Below are positions 11,738-24,007 of a stretch of 64,000 nucleotides of DNA, piece after piece; the stretch's first letter is position 1, and each line of letters starts with the position of its first letter. Location: NCBI RefSeq assembly GCF_000247695.1, contig NW_004624781.1, forward strand, positions 7,261,372 through 7,325,371, written 5' to 3'. The notes beneath the pieces were generated by a model. That model was not told the origin of the DNA and ran no database searches. It was given only the letters and a program-made list of their open reading frames with translations. A program made the position numbers and the translations under genes. The stretch is from Heterocephalus glaber. Its lineage: Eukaryota > Chordata > Mammalia > Rodentia > Bathyergidae.

Positions 11738-11989
11738 AAGAGGTTCTCTTTTTGCCTGGAGATGCCTGGGCCCCATGAGAATAATCTGGGTGGAGATGAA
11801 ATTTGGAGGATGTTAACAAATCATATCTGAAAGCCAAATGAATGGATGAGATCATGTAGGGAGAGAGAATAGAGGAAAAGAAAAGAAGTCTGAGCTGAAC
11901 CAGGGCCACACGAACATTTAGAGGTCTCCTGAAGGAGGGGGCCCATAAAGCACATCAGGAAGGAGCAACTGGACAGGACTGACTGTGCT

Positions 11990-12400
11990 CATTTCCTGTG
12001 GCTGATGTAACAAAATCTTAATGTATTCTCTCCCAGCTCTGGAGCCCAGAAACTCAAAATCAGATCCCTGGGCTGAACTGAAGTGTTGGCAGTGCCACAT
12101 CTCTCTGGAGGCTCCAGGGGGAGATTCTGGACCTTGACTCTTCCAGCTCTGCTCCCTGTTGACATTTTTGACGAGGGGTCACATCACCCCCGATCTCCCT
12201 CCCCCTCCATGGTCACATTACCTTCTTCTGCATCACATCGTCCTCTACGTTACTCTTGTAAGAACACCTGTCATACACCTACATAAGCCAGCATGCTCTC
12301 TTCATCTGGAGATCTTTAATTATACCCACAAAGGTCCTTTCACCCCACAAGGTCACATTCACAGGTCCTGTGAATGAGGAGGTAGGCATGTCTTTGGGGG
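11990..12400 (+). repeat. Old mammalian interspersed repeat, family not named
   Basis: catttcctgtggctgatgtaaca, aggctccagggggagattc, ccttgactcttccag and aggtcacattcacaggtcctg belong to a well-known ancient dispersed sequence in mammals. I recognise the pattern but not its family name with certainty. Confidence 0.5.
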
Positions 12401-13010
12401 TCACCTTTAAATCCAAGACAAATGGAAAGAGTGGCTTATTGAGCAATGGAAGATGGCAGGACTTCTGGTGTCTGGGAGGAGGGCCTGAAGAGGTCCCTCA
12501 AATGCAGGGTGTAGGAGTATACCCCCACTCCCTTCTCCAGCAGGAGGTATAGGCCAGGGCTGCAGCTGCCTTGCACACATGTGGGAGGGCCTCCTGGGAG
12601 GGGTGGAGACAGGATCCTCCCTGCCTTGGAGCCCTGACTCAGTGTCTAGTGGGGGCATCCACACAGCAGACAAAGCCAGGTTGAAGTTGCACCATCTGTT
12701 CACGTTGCTCTCCGGTATGTGATCCGCCAGTAGCTCTCACGTGGAAAACCAAGACCTTCACAAACTTCAGCACCTGGGCCAGCCCGCCTCTCCTGTTTAG
12801 TCTCACACAGACTGGTCCTGCAGTCCCCAGACACCAGCTGCCTCTCAGTCACTGTCCCCCTGCCTCAGGGGTCTTGCCCTGGTGTCCCTCCTGCTGCCAG
12901 GCTCTTCCCCGATTTAGCATCCTCAGTGCTTCAGATCTCAACCCAGATTTCTCTCCTCCAGGGAATTCTCCCTTGGTTCCCTAGTCTGGATCATACAAAT
13001 GTATGATGTA
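12400..13010. other. Intergenic, nothing recognised
   Basis: Unique sequence of moderate GC; open frames short and without domain similarity. Confidence 0.4.
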
Positions 13011-13013
13011 AAT

Positions 13014-13584
13014 TCTTTTTCTTCTAGTACCGGGGTTTGAGCCCAGGGCCTCATGCCTGCTACATAACTACTGAACCACTGAACTATATCTCAAGCCCTT
13101 TATAAAATTTTACTCCGAGACAAAGTCTCACTAAATTGTTCAGGTTGACCTCAAACTTGCAATTTTCCAGCCTCACTCTCCACCCCGCCCCACTCCCTCC
13201 CAGCAACTGGGATTATAGTCCTGCATGCCTGGGCCTGACTAATGTGATTTAAATTTTCATAGCTCCCTGGCCTCATCTTCCATAGCACTATCAAAGTTTA
13301 TAATTGTATGTTTTTGTAATATTTTTAAATTTAAGAGTTAGGGGTCTTGATATGTTGCCCAAGCAGGTTTTGAACTCCTGGGCTCAAGTGACTTTGGCTT
13401 CCCTAGTAGCTGGGACTATGGGCATGTACTTGGCTCTGTAATAATAATGGGGAATGAACCCAGTATTTTTTTTATTTTGAGAGAAGTACTGACCAAGTTG
13501 CCCAGGCTGGCCTTAAAAGTTGTGATCCTCCTGCTTCAGCCTCCCAGAGTTCTGGGCTTACAGCTGTGCACCACCACACTTGGC
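13014..13584 (-). repeat. Three antisense 7SL-type elements: B1-dID 13014-13238, PB1-like 13330-13435, B1-dID 13446-13584
   Basis: The first has a C-rich expansion (ccaccccgccccactccctccc) in its B1 part. The middle one retains gggctcaagtgac and agtagctgggactatggg, typical of the oldest 7SL monomers. The third ends accaccacacttggctctg. Confidence 0.72.
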
Positions 13585-13724
13585 TCTGTAATACTATTTT
13601 ATTAATGTTTATCTCTACATTAAGCACAAGGGAAGTTTGCATTATTTGCCACTCTATTCCCTGCACATTGTGCAGTGCATTAGCACACAGAAGGGGTTTT
13701 TGGTGATTTTTAAACATGCCTGTG

Positions 13725-13809
13725 GGACCAGGGATTTAGCTCAGTGGTTCTGCCACCTGCCTCGCAAGCGCAAGGACCCGAGTTCGATCCCCAGTACCAA
13801 AAAAAAAAA
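13725..13809 (+). repeat. ID SINE, near consensus
   Basis: The flanks aaacatgcctg and aaaatgcctgc form a short duplication. Confidence 0.9.
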
Positions 13810-13868
13810 TGCCTGCAAATTTTTTGAAATTCTTCCCATCAAAGGAAATTGACCTTCCGTTAAATACA

Positions 13869-13995
13869 GGCTGGTCTACATGCATGCCTATAGTTCCAGA
13901 TTTTTTGGAGGCTGAGGCAGGAAGATTGTTTGAGCCTAAGAATTCAAGGCCAGCCTGGGCAACATAGTGAGACCCTACCTCAAATAGAAAAACAA
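13869..13995 (+). repeat. PB1/old B1-like SINE
   Basis: ggaggctgaggcaggaagattg and cctgggcaacatagtgagaccc without the B1 internal duplication. Confidence 0.7.
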
Positions 13996-13999
13996 CAGA

Positions 14000-14870
14000 C
14001 TCGAGCTGAATGAATGACTCATACTTAACTAACAGAATGTGGCAGAAGAAGCCAGTCCAGAGGTAGCATGGCTTCTACTGGCTCTCTTTTTGAATGTTCC
14101 TTGTAAAAAGGCAGCTGCCATGCTGTGAGGATGCCTAGGCCCTCAGAGAGGCCATTGTACGGGTTCCAGCTGAAGGGCCCACTAAAATCCTCACCTGCAG
14201 TTAGCATCTTCTGCCTGACATGTACTGAGGAAGCCTTTGGGATGATTCCAGCCTCAGCTGTCATCATAGCCTACTTCCTGTTGCTACAATAAAATGGCAG
14301 AGGCTGGATACTTCACAAAGAAAAGAGGTGCATTTAGTTCCTAGTTGTGGAAGCTGAAAATCAAGACATTCAGATTTTGCAAGAACTAGTGACTCCAACT
14401 ATGTCCCGCCTCTTAAAGGTTCATCGCTTCTTAACATCACCACCCTGGGGACTGATCTAGTGTGTGAACTTTTGAGGATACCCTACCATATCCAGACCTG
14501 ATGGCAGCCATGTGGGAGACCCTGTGGGATCTACATCACTGAGCCCAGTTTTTCCCAGAACCACAAGAGGTGAAAATAAATGATTAGCGAGTGAGCCACT
14601 CAGTTTGGAGGTGATGTTACACAGCATTAGATATGGGAAGAGGGTCCAGCAAGTCTGCACTGAGTGGGTCAATGTGGAGAGGTTTGGGTGAAGGAATGTT
14701 GCCCACGTTTGAGCTCTGTGTAGCTGTAGCTGACAACTCTCTGTCCCTAAGAGGTCTCAGAGATTCTGGAAGCTCAAAGGTCGGTGCTTACCCCATAACC
14801 ACCCAAAAGGCGAGTCCTAGAAACTCTTTGTTGGGAGTAGGTAACATAATGAGGCTCTCAAACATTAGCT
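14000..14870. other. Intergenic, old repeat traces
   Basis: 14270-14560 (cttcctgttgctacaataaaatgg, acaaagaaaagagg, caccaccctggggac) resembles the ancient repeat type at 11990. The remainder is unique with no gene recognised. Confidence 0.4.
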
Positions 14871-14873
14871 CTT

Positions 14874-15064
14874 AGCCAGGTGCGGTATTGCACATCTGTA
14901 ATCCCAGCACTCTGAGAGGCTGAGGTAGGAGGATCCCAAGTTTGAGCCCAGCATGGGCAACTTAGCCATTTAGGGAGACCCTGTCTCAAAAATAGAAAAG
15001 AGCTGGGGAATGGCTCAAGGGGTTCAAGTCCCACTACCCAAAACAAACAAACAAACAAACAAAG
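14874..15064 (+). repeat. B1-dID SINE with (AAAC)n tail
   Basis: B1 half to gagaccctgtctcaaaa, then a degenerate ID half (gctggggaatggctcaag) and five aaac units at 15044-15062. Confidence 0.8.
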
Positions 15065-15399
15065 CAAGCCTTCTGTAAGGGACCTCAGAGCATTTGTTTA
15101 TTGAGGGTTCTTAACGTTGGGCCCATGGGTAGTTTCAGGGGGAACAAAAACACATTTTCTCTCTGTGTGTGCTATTTTCATGAGGAGAAGTTCTCCAGGC
15201 TTTAACTGTTATTAGATTTTCTGGTGATGAAGTAGACTAGCTACGCTAAATAAGCTTCCTTCTGAAAACAATTCTGGGTACTACTTTTTAAAAAACACTG
15301 ATGAGCTGGCAAGAAAGTGAGGAATATTCAAGCCAAAAAACATTCAATAATCCAGAGGAAAGCTGAGGAATAAAACTGACTTTTGCCTTGAGGACATTT

Positions 15400-15570
15400 T
15401 AATTTTATTTTTAAGCTTTTTTTGTGTGGTTTTAAAAAAAAAACCATGAGATCAACCGTGTTAAATTTTTAAGTGTGTGGTGTGGTATGAAGTACAAGTA
15501 CAGTGTTAGGGAGCAGATTGCTAGAACTTTTTGCAAGATAGAAACTTTGTCATTCTTATTTATAAACTCA
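15400..15570 (+). repeat. Possible old L1 3'-end fragment
   Basis: ttaaatttttaagtgtgtgg, gcagattgctagaactttttgcaag and gaaactttgtcat resemble an old L1 tail. Weak. Confidence 0.35.
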
Positions 15571-15650
15571 GAAAACTCGGACTTGAATTTTCACGGTCTC
15601 ACTGGGAGGGAGTAATTGACGATGGCTCTCTGACACAATAAAGCACCCTG

Positions 15651-15730
15651 GGTTTTTTTGGTACCGGGGATCAAACTCAGGACCTTGCTCTTTTGAGGCA
15701 GGCGATGGAGCCACTGAGCTAAATCCCCTA
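15651..15730 (-). repeat. ID SINE
   Basis: Short T7 head, then ggtaccggggatcaaactcagg to gagctaaatccc. Confidence 0.9.
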
Positions 15731-15734
15731 TGCT

Positions 15735-16035
15735 GTTGTCCCCAGTGTTAGTATGTTAGTCCCCAGTGCAGCAGTGTTGGGAGGTGGGTCTGGGGCTCCA
15801 CCCTTATGAATGGTTTAATGTTGATTACAAGAGGACTCCAGGCTTCCGGTGTAATCTCTTACTCTCCCTCACCCATGTGACAACTACTTCCATGTTATGA
15901 TATAGTAAGAAAATCAGCCTAGATGTGTCCCCTGGGTCTTGGGCTCCCAGCTTCCAGCACCATGAGCTAGATAAACTGTTGTTCATAAACTACCCAGCCT
16001 CAGGTGTTGGGCTAGAGCAGCACAGAATAGACACG
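15735..16035 (+). mobile_element. MaLR-type LTR (ERVL-MaLR, MST/THE1-like)
   Basis: cagtgttgggaggtgggtctgggg, ccttatgaatggttta, catgagctagataaactg, cataaactacccagcctcagg and gcagcacagaatagac follow the order of a MaLR LTR consensus. Degenerate, no internal region attached. Confidence 0.7.
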
Positions 16036-16360
16036 AACACACCCTGGCTTTCGCGCTTGTTAATGTTCATGATATCAACTTCCCACCATTGCTGATTTCA
16101 AGCAGTCAATGGTACCAAGAACTAGCACGCAAAGTATTTGGTTCTTGTGTCAAGCACACTACTGACAGCAACTCAAAGCCTCTCTCTATGGGGGGAAGTC
16201 TAATAAATCCTTTCCTACATAAGACTGGGACTTCAGTGAATCAATTAACCAGGCATAAGCACCACCCTCTCCCACCAGACTGAGAACACATACACCCCGA
16301 GAATCTATCACCTCCCATATGTGGATTTGAAGCACAAATCCACCCTACCTGAACGGTCTG
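16036..16360. other. Intergenic, nothing recognised
   Basis: AT-rich unique sequence between the LTR and the LINE-like block. Confidence 0.35.
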
Positions 16361-16630
16361 AAAAATTAAAGTCAAGAATTTAAAGTGGTTCCAGTCTGAT
16401 GATGCCCATAAGCATCAAATGCAGATTCTTCTACAACTGTCCCATCCCTTCATCCCAAGCCTCAGTGATTCTTACAGATAAACCTCCAAAGAGATGAGCT
16501 CCTAGACAGGAGAAACAAACAGTAGACAGGGGAAATAAATGTTCATAGGCTTCAGATATTCAAAATTTCAGACAAATGACAAAAAAATATATATTTAAAT
16601 GCTTAGTGAGTAAAGAAGCATAAAAAAAAA

Positions 16631-16730
16631 NNNNNNNNNNNNNNNNNNNNNNNNNNNNNNNNNNNNNNNNNNNNNNNNNNNNNNNNNNNNNNNNNNNNNN
16701 NNNNNNNNNNNNNNNNNNNNNNNNNNNNNN
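16631..16730. other. Assembly gap, 100 N
   Basis: Exactly 100 undetermined bases, the usual placeholder for a gap of unknown size. The left edge is an A run and the right edge starts inside an antisense ID SINE (16731-16799), so the missing part includes at least that element's T-rich head. Confidence 0.99.
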
Positions 16731-16916
16731 CGGGCATCAAAATCGGGACCTTGCGCTTGCAAGGCAGGCGGCAGCACCACTGAGCTAAATCCCAGGCCCT
16801 GAGTAGTTTAAAGAAATGGAGGATAGGGGCGGGGATTTAGCTCAGTGGTGCTGCCCCCTGCCTTGCAAGAGCAAGGTCCCAAATTCAATCCCCAGTACCA
16901 AAACAAAAAGAAAAAA
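16731..16916. repeat. ID SINE antisense (16731-16799, cut by gap) and ID SINE sense (16826-16916)
   Basis: The second is bracketed by aaagaaatggaggata (about 16811) and aaagaaatggaggaca (about 16914), a 16-bp duplication with one mismatch. Confidence 0.9.
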
Positions 16917-17405
16917 GAAATGGAGGACAGATTCAGTAGATCCAAGACTGTGTACTTAAAGGTCCCAGGAGAAGGGAGAAAGAGAATGTGATGGAGACAG
17001 TAATTAAATAGTGCCTGAGATTCATCCAGAAATTCATAAGCCTGTATATTCAAGATTCCCAGGAAACTCTATGAAGAATAAACAAAAAAATAGACCCACA
17101 ATTGGCCACATCACAGTGTCATGCAAAATACCAAAGGTTGAGAAAGTGTTAGGGACAGATTGTTTTTGATCTGTGACAATTGGACTAACTTAGCTGATTT
17201 CTCAATAGCTGCAAGACAGAAGAATTACATCTTCAGTGCGCTGAGAGAAAGTGACTGTCAAAACTACCAAAGAGATTTTAAGAGGAAGAAAAAAATAGTT
17301 ATATGATGAGACAAACCAAATCTACCTTTGCCACCAGCAGGAAGAAGGAAATTATCCCAGATGGAAGGAATGAAAGACAAGGATGTAGAACAAAAAAAGT
17401 GGTGT

Positions 17406-17500
17406 GGCCAGGGATTTAGCTCAGTGGTTTTGCTGCCTGCTGCGCAAGCACAAGGACCTGAGTTCGATCCCCAGTACCAAAAAAAAGAAAAAAGAAAAAA
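17406..17500 (+). repeat. ID SINE
   Basis: aaaaaaagtggtg occurs on both sides as duplication; the tail is A/G-patterned. Confidence 0.9.
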
Positions 17501-17824
17501 AAAGTGGTGCATGAAAACATCTAAATATTGTAAAACAGTAATAGAGATGTCTTTTTGACTTAAAAAATAAGATGAGATTCAAACGCATAAAAGCAATAGT
17601 ATATAATAAACTAGGAGAGGAGAAATGGGAATTAATTCTAAGGTTCTTGTATCATTTGACAACACAATCCATTAAATATTGAGTAACGTTAGATTCAAAT
17701 AAAATGAGTATGTTAAAATTCCTAGCAGAACCACTAAAAATAGCAAAAAAAAAAAAGAGATATAATTTGCAAACTAATAATGAAGAAAAATGGAATAAGA
17801 AAAAAATAAGAAAGCAAGAAAGAA

Positions 17825-18061
17825 GCCAGGGATGATGGCATACACTTGCAATCCCAGTACTTAGGAGGCAGAGGCAGGAGGGTGTTTAGTTCGACCAGTC
17901 TGGGTTATATTGTGAGTTCAGTGCTGGCCTGGACTACATAGTGAAACTCTGTCTCAAAAAAAAGAAACCTAGCTGGGGATTTAGCTCAGTAGTTTCGTCG
18001 CCTGTCTTGAAAGCGTAAGGACCCAAGTTCGATCCCGGGTACCAAAAAAAAAAAAAAAAAA
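17825..18061 (+). repeat. B1 with internal duplication (17825-17966) then ID (17971-18061)
   Basis: aaagaaacctag before and after the ID marks its later insertion at the B1 tail. Confidence 0.87.
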
Positions 18062-18825
18062 GAAACCTAGGAAATATGGAGAAAATACAAAATAATAGTG
18101 TGCAAATAAATGTCTTTGTGTATGTAAATATTATTATTTTAATAAATGTAAGTGCACTAAATGCTTCAGCTAAAAGAAAAATATTGCCAGACTAGATAAA
18201 GCAATGAAGTCCAATTATAAGCTATTATGTTATCTTATGAGAGATATGGTTAACACACATAAGAGTGCAGAAATGTTGAAAAGTAAGAGAATAGAAAAAA
18301 ATCTGTCAAATACTAACAAAGACAGCTGCTGCATCTACATTAATTTTAGCGAAAACTGAGGCAAAAACCATTATGAGAGACAAAAGAGTCTTTTCGTTAT
18401 GATAAAAGGTCCAATTCATCAGCAAGCTAGAGCAATCTTAGGACTCTATACACTCAGTAACATAACTTCAAAATGCATAAAGCAACAAGAAAAAACAAGG
18501 AAGCAAAGTAAAAGCTAACAAGTGCAAATACAGTGGGCGTGGTCTGCAAGCCTCAGTGCTGGGCAGATTGAGCAAGTAGTAAGGATTAGGAACTGGGGTC
18601 CACAGAGGAAAGGGGACACCCATCCCTCATCTTCCCCCGGAAAGCAAGTGGCAATCAGGTCCCACACACCACGCTGTCATTTAATCTGTAGAGAAATGAT
18701 CGCTTTTTCCTATCTTGGTAGGAATTTATGGTCCTGTTTTACAATTTAGGAGGCTGAGGCTTGAGGAGGTTAAATAATTCAGCTAAGGTCTCTTCCTCAG
18801 AATCTTAAATGTCAAGTTCTACTTC

Positions 18826-19076
18826 TTTTTTTTTTTTTTTTGGTACCAGGGATGGAACTTGGGTCCTTGCGCTTGTGCAGCAGGCAGCGAAACCACTGAG
18901 CTAAATCCCCAGCCCAAGTTCTACTTCTAACACTGTCTTCTACCTTCCTATTCAACAATCTTAATCCCCCAAGCCTACTTCTTGTAGCCCAGGCTGACCT
19001 CCAATTTGCAATGATCCTCCCGCCTCAGCCTCCCAAGTGCTGGGATTACAGGCGTGTGCGTCCACATCCGACTAAG
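18826..19076 (-). repeat. ID (18826-18915) and B1 fragment (18978-19076), antisense
   Basis: aagttctacttct flanks the ID on both sides (13-bp duplication). The B1 piece starts at tagcccaggctgacc. Confidence 0.87.
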
Positions 19077-19079
19077 CCT

Positions 19080-20655
19080 CTTCCTTGTAAAAAGGATTGT
19101 GTCTTCTGCTTTCTGGCCACCTTGTAACCACTTCTTTACTTCTGTCCCCATCCACATGTGTCCAGAGAATATTTAATGTTGTCTCCACTCCCCACCTCCA
19201 TCCTTCTTTCTTGTCCTTTGCAGGGTGGCTTCCGCCATCACGAAACATTTCTAAAACCTTAAGCCTGCTGTGCCTACCCTTGCCAATGTGTCCTCAGTTG
19301 GACAAATGAAGGTGATGCACACATGCGCCTCGGAGGTGGGGGTACATGGTTCCCTCTTGCCTTCTCTCCTTGTCTGGCAGGGGCCAGCTGGAGCCCTGTG
19401 TCCCCTCCTTCCTGCCATCCGTGCTGTCCTCACAGTGCTCTCCCTCCCTCTCCTGCCACTGGGGGATAAACCTGAGCATCATCCTCATCCATTGGGCTCC
19501 TGTTTCTCCACCACAGCTTCCTGCACTCACAGCCTCCAGAGTCTAGGTCCCAGGCCTGCCAGCTGCCACTGAAGAACCTTGGTGGTGACACTGCTCTTCG
19601 CTGTCCTTGGTCGCCACAGGCCGGGTGCTGGGGAGGGTCAGGCCTGCACGGGGTCCCTGGAAGGTTTGCCAGGTCGTGGTCTGGGTCAGGGCTGGTGGCT
19701 CTGAGGTATCTGCTTGTGGACACAGCCAGCTTGGGTACTCTGGAGTCACAGAGCTTCGTGGGATCCCTCACCTTCCTTCCCTTCTGTGGGATCTCAGGTG
19801 TCCCTGGGGCATGGTTTTGGGGAAATGCATGGTGTGGGGGCCTTGGTCATCAAAGCCACAGCCAGCACCTGTGAAGTCACCTTGGCGCGTGCTTTCGCAT
19901 GAGAGCAGCAGCAGCTGTGAGAGGCACCTGGAGAGCTTCTAAAAACCACCGATGTTCCAGCACCAATCAGACTTGTAGCTCCTTGGGCAAAGGTCAGAGG
20001 GCAACAGGAAGGAATGAGATCTCAAACGGATCGGATCCGAGCAGGAGGCCCGTTTTTGGCTTCCAGCGGGACCACAAGGCCTCAGCAGGCCTGGGAGCTC
20101 CCTTTGTGTTGGCGGGGAAGGCTTTTCTGCCACCTCTTTCCCGGGCTGGGCGGTGGCTGCTCCAAGCCCCAGAACGGGGGTGGGTCACCCCTCTGGTCCA
20201 GCTTCGGGCTCTTCCCACTGGAAAGACACGCCCTTTGATGCGGGGGAGGAAGCATTTTTGAGGTAAAATGTTGTATAACAGCCAAGAATGGAAAATATTA
20301 AAAGCCCACTGGTGACAACAAGGTTTGTGCCAGGGCCGGAAAGTACGGAGAACAGGAGGGACATCCCCGAGGTGGAGAGGGTGGGCACGGAGGGGGTCAG
20401 CCAGGGGTCAGCCACGCCCCTTGACCCAGGTGGCCTCCGTGTCAGGGCTAGGATGAGCTTCTCCAGGCCACAGGAAGGTCCTGGGTGTTTTTAGTTTCGT
20501 GATTGGGATTGCCTTAATGCTCCCAATTGATTAAAAATGGCTACCTGTCATGGTCATTGTGACTTTGGGGAAGAGCCTGAAGTCCCATGGTGCCAGACCT
20601 GGTGACTAAGGTAGATGTTTGTCCTGCCTTTCTGTTGGATGGCACTTGGCAGCAG
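19080..20655. other. Intergenic, GC-rich, no gene recognised
   Basis: GC-rich sequence nearly free of SINEs, in contrast to its surroundings. Overlapping open frames in several phases reflect base composition; none resembles a known protein. Confidence 0.45.
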
Positions 20656-20658
20656 CAT

Positions 20659-20746
20659 TCACTATATATATTATTAATGTATATGTAATATATATTATTA
20701 TGTATTTATATATTATAATATATAATTATATATATAATTTTTTATC
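20659..20746. repeat. AT-rich low-complexity tract
   Basis: About 88 nt almost wholly of tat/ata/att steps, abruptly placed in a GC-rich block. Confidence 0.85.
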
Positions 20747-20749
20747 ACA

Positions 20750-21950
20750 CCTCATAAAGACACGAAAGAGGACTGCCAGAACTGCCTCAGAAATTGGCAA
20801 GAACGATGGGATAAGTGTGTTTGAAGAAGGGGGAGTATTTTGAGGGGCATTAATGGCAATGTGTCATTTATTGTAAAACAATTTTAAAATTTAAACATTC
20901 ACTGTATATTTTGACCACATCTCATATTAAGACTGGTGTGCCCCATACTCCAGGGAGGGCAGTGGGCAAAGGCTTGTGGGCCACTGAGACTAGGAGATCT
21001 CAGGTGTCAGGGAGGACAGGGCTAGGCTGGTGCACACCCTGACCACTCTGGGTGCTGGCCTGCCAAGCACCTCTGTCCTCTAGGGGCCTCACCTGTGGTC
21101 TCAAGGGGCAAAGAAATAGTGTCAGTAGAATGTGACCAACTCTCGGTGAGAGGAATACACAGGGACTGTGGGAAACAAGAGAGACAGTTAGCTTACCCCA
21201 GGGATCGAGGAAGAATCCTTCCCCAGGGGAAGTATGGGTACCTGTGAGAACGTGCCCAGAGCCAGTGCCTGGGATACCAGGAGTCATCTCTGTGTTTGCA
21301 AAAAGATTCATTTGCAAAGACAGAACAAATGGATTCTTTCTCTCCATGGGGCCTCTTTCCTACCACCCCCGTCACATGTGCACCAGACACACAAGGCACT
21401 GGAGTATGTTCCAGATTCTTGTTGCTGTAAGGGAAATGCCTTCATAACAACTGGGGGTGGAACATGAGATCCTGGTAGCTGGAGATCTGCAGGGATGGGG
21501 CCTGAGAGCCGGGAAAGCTGCCCTGCTGGAAGGAGGGAGAACAGCCCAGAAGTGGGTATAAGGAGCAGGGTGAAGGAGGAAGGGAGCCTGTGTTAAGGTG
21601 GCCCAACCAGTCGGAGGGTTGTCGCTTGGCCTGCAGTTCAGTGCCGTGTTCACTTGCAGTGAGTCCCAAAGGGGCGAGCTTTGTCTTGGAAATGTGCAAT
21701 GGGGTAGAAAACCTGAGCCCAAAGCAGAGGAGGTCCAGAGCAGAGGAGGCTTCCTGGAGTGAAGAGACACACTTGGAAAGACCTTGGTGTCCATTGGCCA
21801 TGGGACAGCAGGTCCAAAGAAATTTCACCTGGATGTTAAGGGGAGGGGGCTCCCAAAATAGACACTGCAGACTTTGTTATAAGCCTCAGAGCCCATCTCA
21901 TCTCATCATTGTACTGTGGAAGGAGCCCAGTCATCTTTAAAATTTTAGTT
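20750..21950. other. Intergenic, nothing recognised
   Basis: Moderately GC-rich. 21400-21470 (ccagattcttgttgctgtaag) hints at the old repeat type seen at 11990. Confidence 0.4.
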
Positions 21951-21956
21951 TGAAGG

Positions 21957-22152
21957 GCTGGGGATTTAGCTCAGTGGTTTCACCGCCTGCTCCGCAAGCA
22001 CAAGGACCTGAGTTCGATCCCCGGTACAAAAAAAAAAAATTTTAGTTTGAGGCAGGGTCTTGCTAAATTGCCCAGGCTGGCCTTGAATTTAGAATCCTCC
22101 TGCCTCAGCCTCCTAAGTAGCTGGAATTGTAGGCATGCAACATTGCACCCAG
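21957..22152. repeat. ID sense (21957-22038) beside B1 antisense (22042-22152)
   Basis: aaaattttagtttga occurs before the ID and again at the ID/B1 junction, so the ID landed in the T-rich head of the antisense B1. Confidence 0.87.
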
Positions 22153-22154
22153 AC

Positions 22155-22725
22155 AAATCATCATTCTCATTCCCAGAAGTGCATAACCATTAAGGAGGCC
22201 CCTCATCTCTCTCTGGCATCCTGGAGAAAAGATCCCAGTCTACCAAACAAAGTCAGCCACCAACTCTCTCCATCTTCCTGGATAAGGGGCCACTGTGATA
22301 CAATGGAAAGATTGGAGGTGCAGAAATTAGGAGACCTGGCCTGGATGTGAGCCTGATTTAAGTTCCTAAATCTTTCCAGGAGCCAAATCTTGGCAGAAGT
22401 CTGTTAACTTTGCACTGTGTGCTTTCTCCACTGCTTGTCTAGCAGGCTGAAATGAAAATCAACAGCAGTTTTGAGGAAGGAAACTGCAGAAAGGAGAAGG
22501 CAGTTGAGCCCTTCTCCTGGCATCTTCTTTGATGGAGGCTGATTAGTTGAGTGTAGAAGCTTCAAAATCTGTCTATCTGTCCTTTGAAGGGAGGGACAGT
22601 TCTGAACCCAGTAGTGTCCTTGGCAATTGGAGAAATCTGAAGGTACAGTTCTTAAGGACTCATATCTGAGTCCTGGGGGCAGCAGAAGGGCTGTAAGTAA
22701 AAGCCAAATTGCTGTTCCATTGAGC
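22155..22725. other. Intergenic; possible MIR 22295-22380
   Basis: gatacaatggaaagattgg and ggagacctggcctggatgtgag fit the MIR 5' part. Rest unique. Confidence 0.4.
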
Positions 22726-22815
22726 TTTTTTTTTTTTCCTGTCGATACTGAGAATCAAACTAAGGACTATGTGCTTTCCAGGCAGGCACAGCACCACTGA
22801 GCTACATCCCCGGTG
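22726..22815 (-). repeat. Diverged ID SINE
   Basis: cgatactgagaatcaaactaagg to gagctacatccccgg. Confidence 0.82.
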
Positions 22816-23481
22816 CTGATCCATTGAGCAGTCTGTGTCATATTTGGGGTAAGCAGTTCTGTTTTGGGATCAGGAAAGAGGCATTTATCCCATTTCTCAC
22901 CTTTGTGTACCAGAAAGTTCTAGGGTACTGAGGTCAATGCCAGTAGAAGTCACAGTGTTAAAAACGAGAGGCAGGAAACAGTTAATACAGATAGCACAGT
23001 CTTTTTAACAAATAGTATTGGGATGATGGGATAACCCTATGCTGAAAAAAGAAAAAACCTGACCCATACTTCATACCCTTTCCAAAAGCTATTTCAAAAT
23101 GAATGATAGGCCTAAAGGCAAAACCTAGAACTAAAACACACCTAGAAAAAACAGGAGAAAATCTTTGCAACTCCAGGTTCAGCAAAGATTTCTTAGATCC
23201 AACTCCAAAACTTCAGTTGTTAAAATAAAGCAAATTGACAAATTAGAAAAGGTTAGCCACAGATTGAGCATAAAAAATATTGTCAAAGCATATGTCTTCT
23301 AAAGGACATTTATCCAGAATAAATAAAGTGCTTGCAAAACTCAGTAATAAGAAAATAAGTAATCCAGTTACAAAAAGGGCAAAATATTTAAACAAATAAT
23401 TCATCAAAGACATATGAATGACCAGTAAGATGTTCAACATCATTGGTCACTAGGGAAATGCAAATTAAAACCACTATGAGG

Positions 23482-23568
23482 ACTAAGGATGTAGCTTAAT
23501 GCTGGAGTGCTTGCTTGGCATACTCAAGGCCCTGGGTTCAAGGCCCAGTACAGGGGAAAAAAAAAAAA
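23482..23568 (+). repeat. ID-like SINE of the older type, in L1
   Basis: aggatgtagcttaatgctggagtgcttgcttggcat matches the more usual rodent ID sequence (agtgcttgcttagcat) and not the younger tttagctcagtggttctgcc type. Confidence 0.75.
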
Positions 23569-24007
23569 GCTTTGGAAAGGGTGAAAATAAAACTCAAACT
23601 CAAACTCTGCTGAGATGGAGTGTTGATGCGAATGCCGAGCACTAGAATTCTCCTACGTGGCATGTAGAAATTAAGTGGGGCCATCACTTTGGAAAACAAT
23701 TTAGCTGTTTCTTAGAAAGTTAAATGTACAATTACCACACAACCCCATTCCGAGGTATCAACCAAAGATAAATGAAAAACTTGTTTAAATGAACACCTGT
23801 ACATGAACATTTATTACTAAAGTGTAGTTGCTAAGAACAGGAAAACTGAAGACAACCTGTATGTCCTTTAAGTAGTGAATGGATAAAGAAACTAGTACAT
23901 CCTTTCATGGATTACTACTCATCCATAGATCTGAACATTGGAAACATGCAACACCGTGGATGGTTGGATATCCTACGTAACATAAAATAGATTAGAAAGG
24001 CTCATAC

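Larger units (their letters stand above)
16360..18510 (+). mobile_element. Old L1/HAL1-like LINE remnant, interrupted
   Basis: Pieces such as agctgcaagacagaag, tcagtgcgctgagagaaag, ttgccaccagcaggaagaagg and cagatggaaggaatgaaag (17200-17390) resemble the ORF1/HAL1 region; ccattatgagagacaaaag, atgataaaaggtccaattcatc and atgcataaagcaac (18370-18490) resemble L1 ORF2. Interrupted by the 100-N gap and by ID and B1 copies. No intact frame. Confidence 0.6.
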
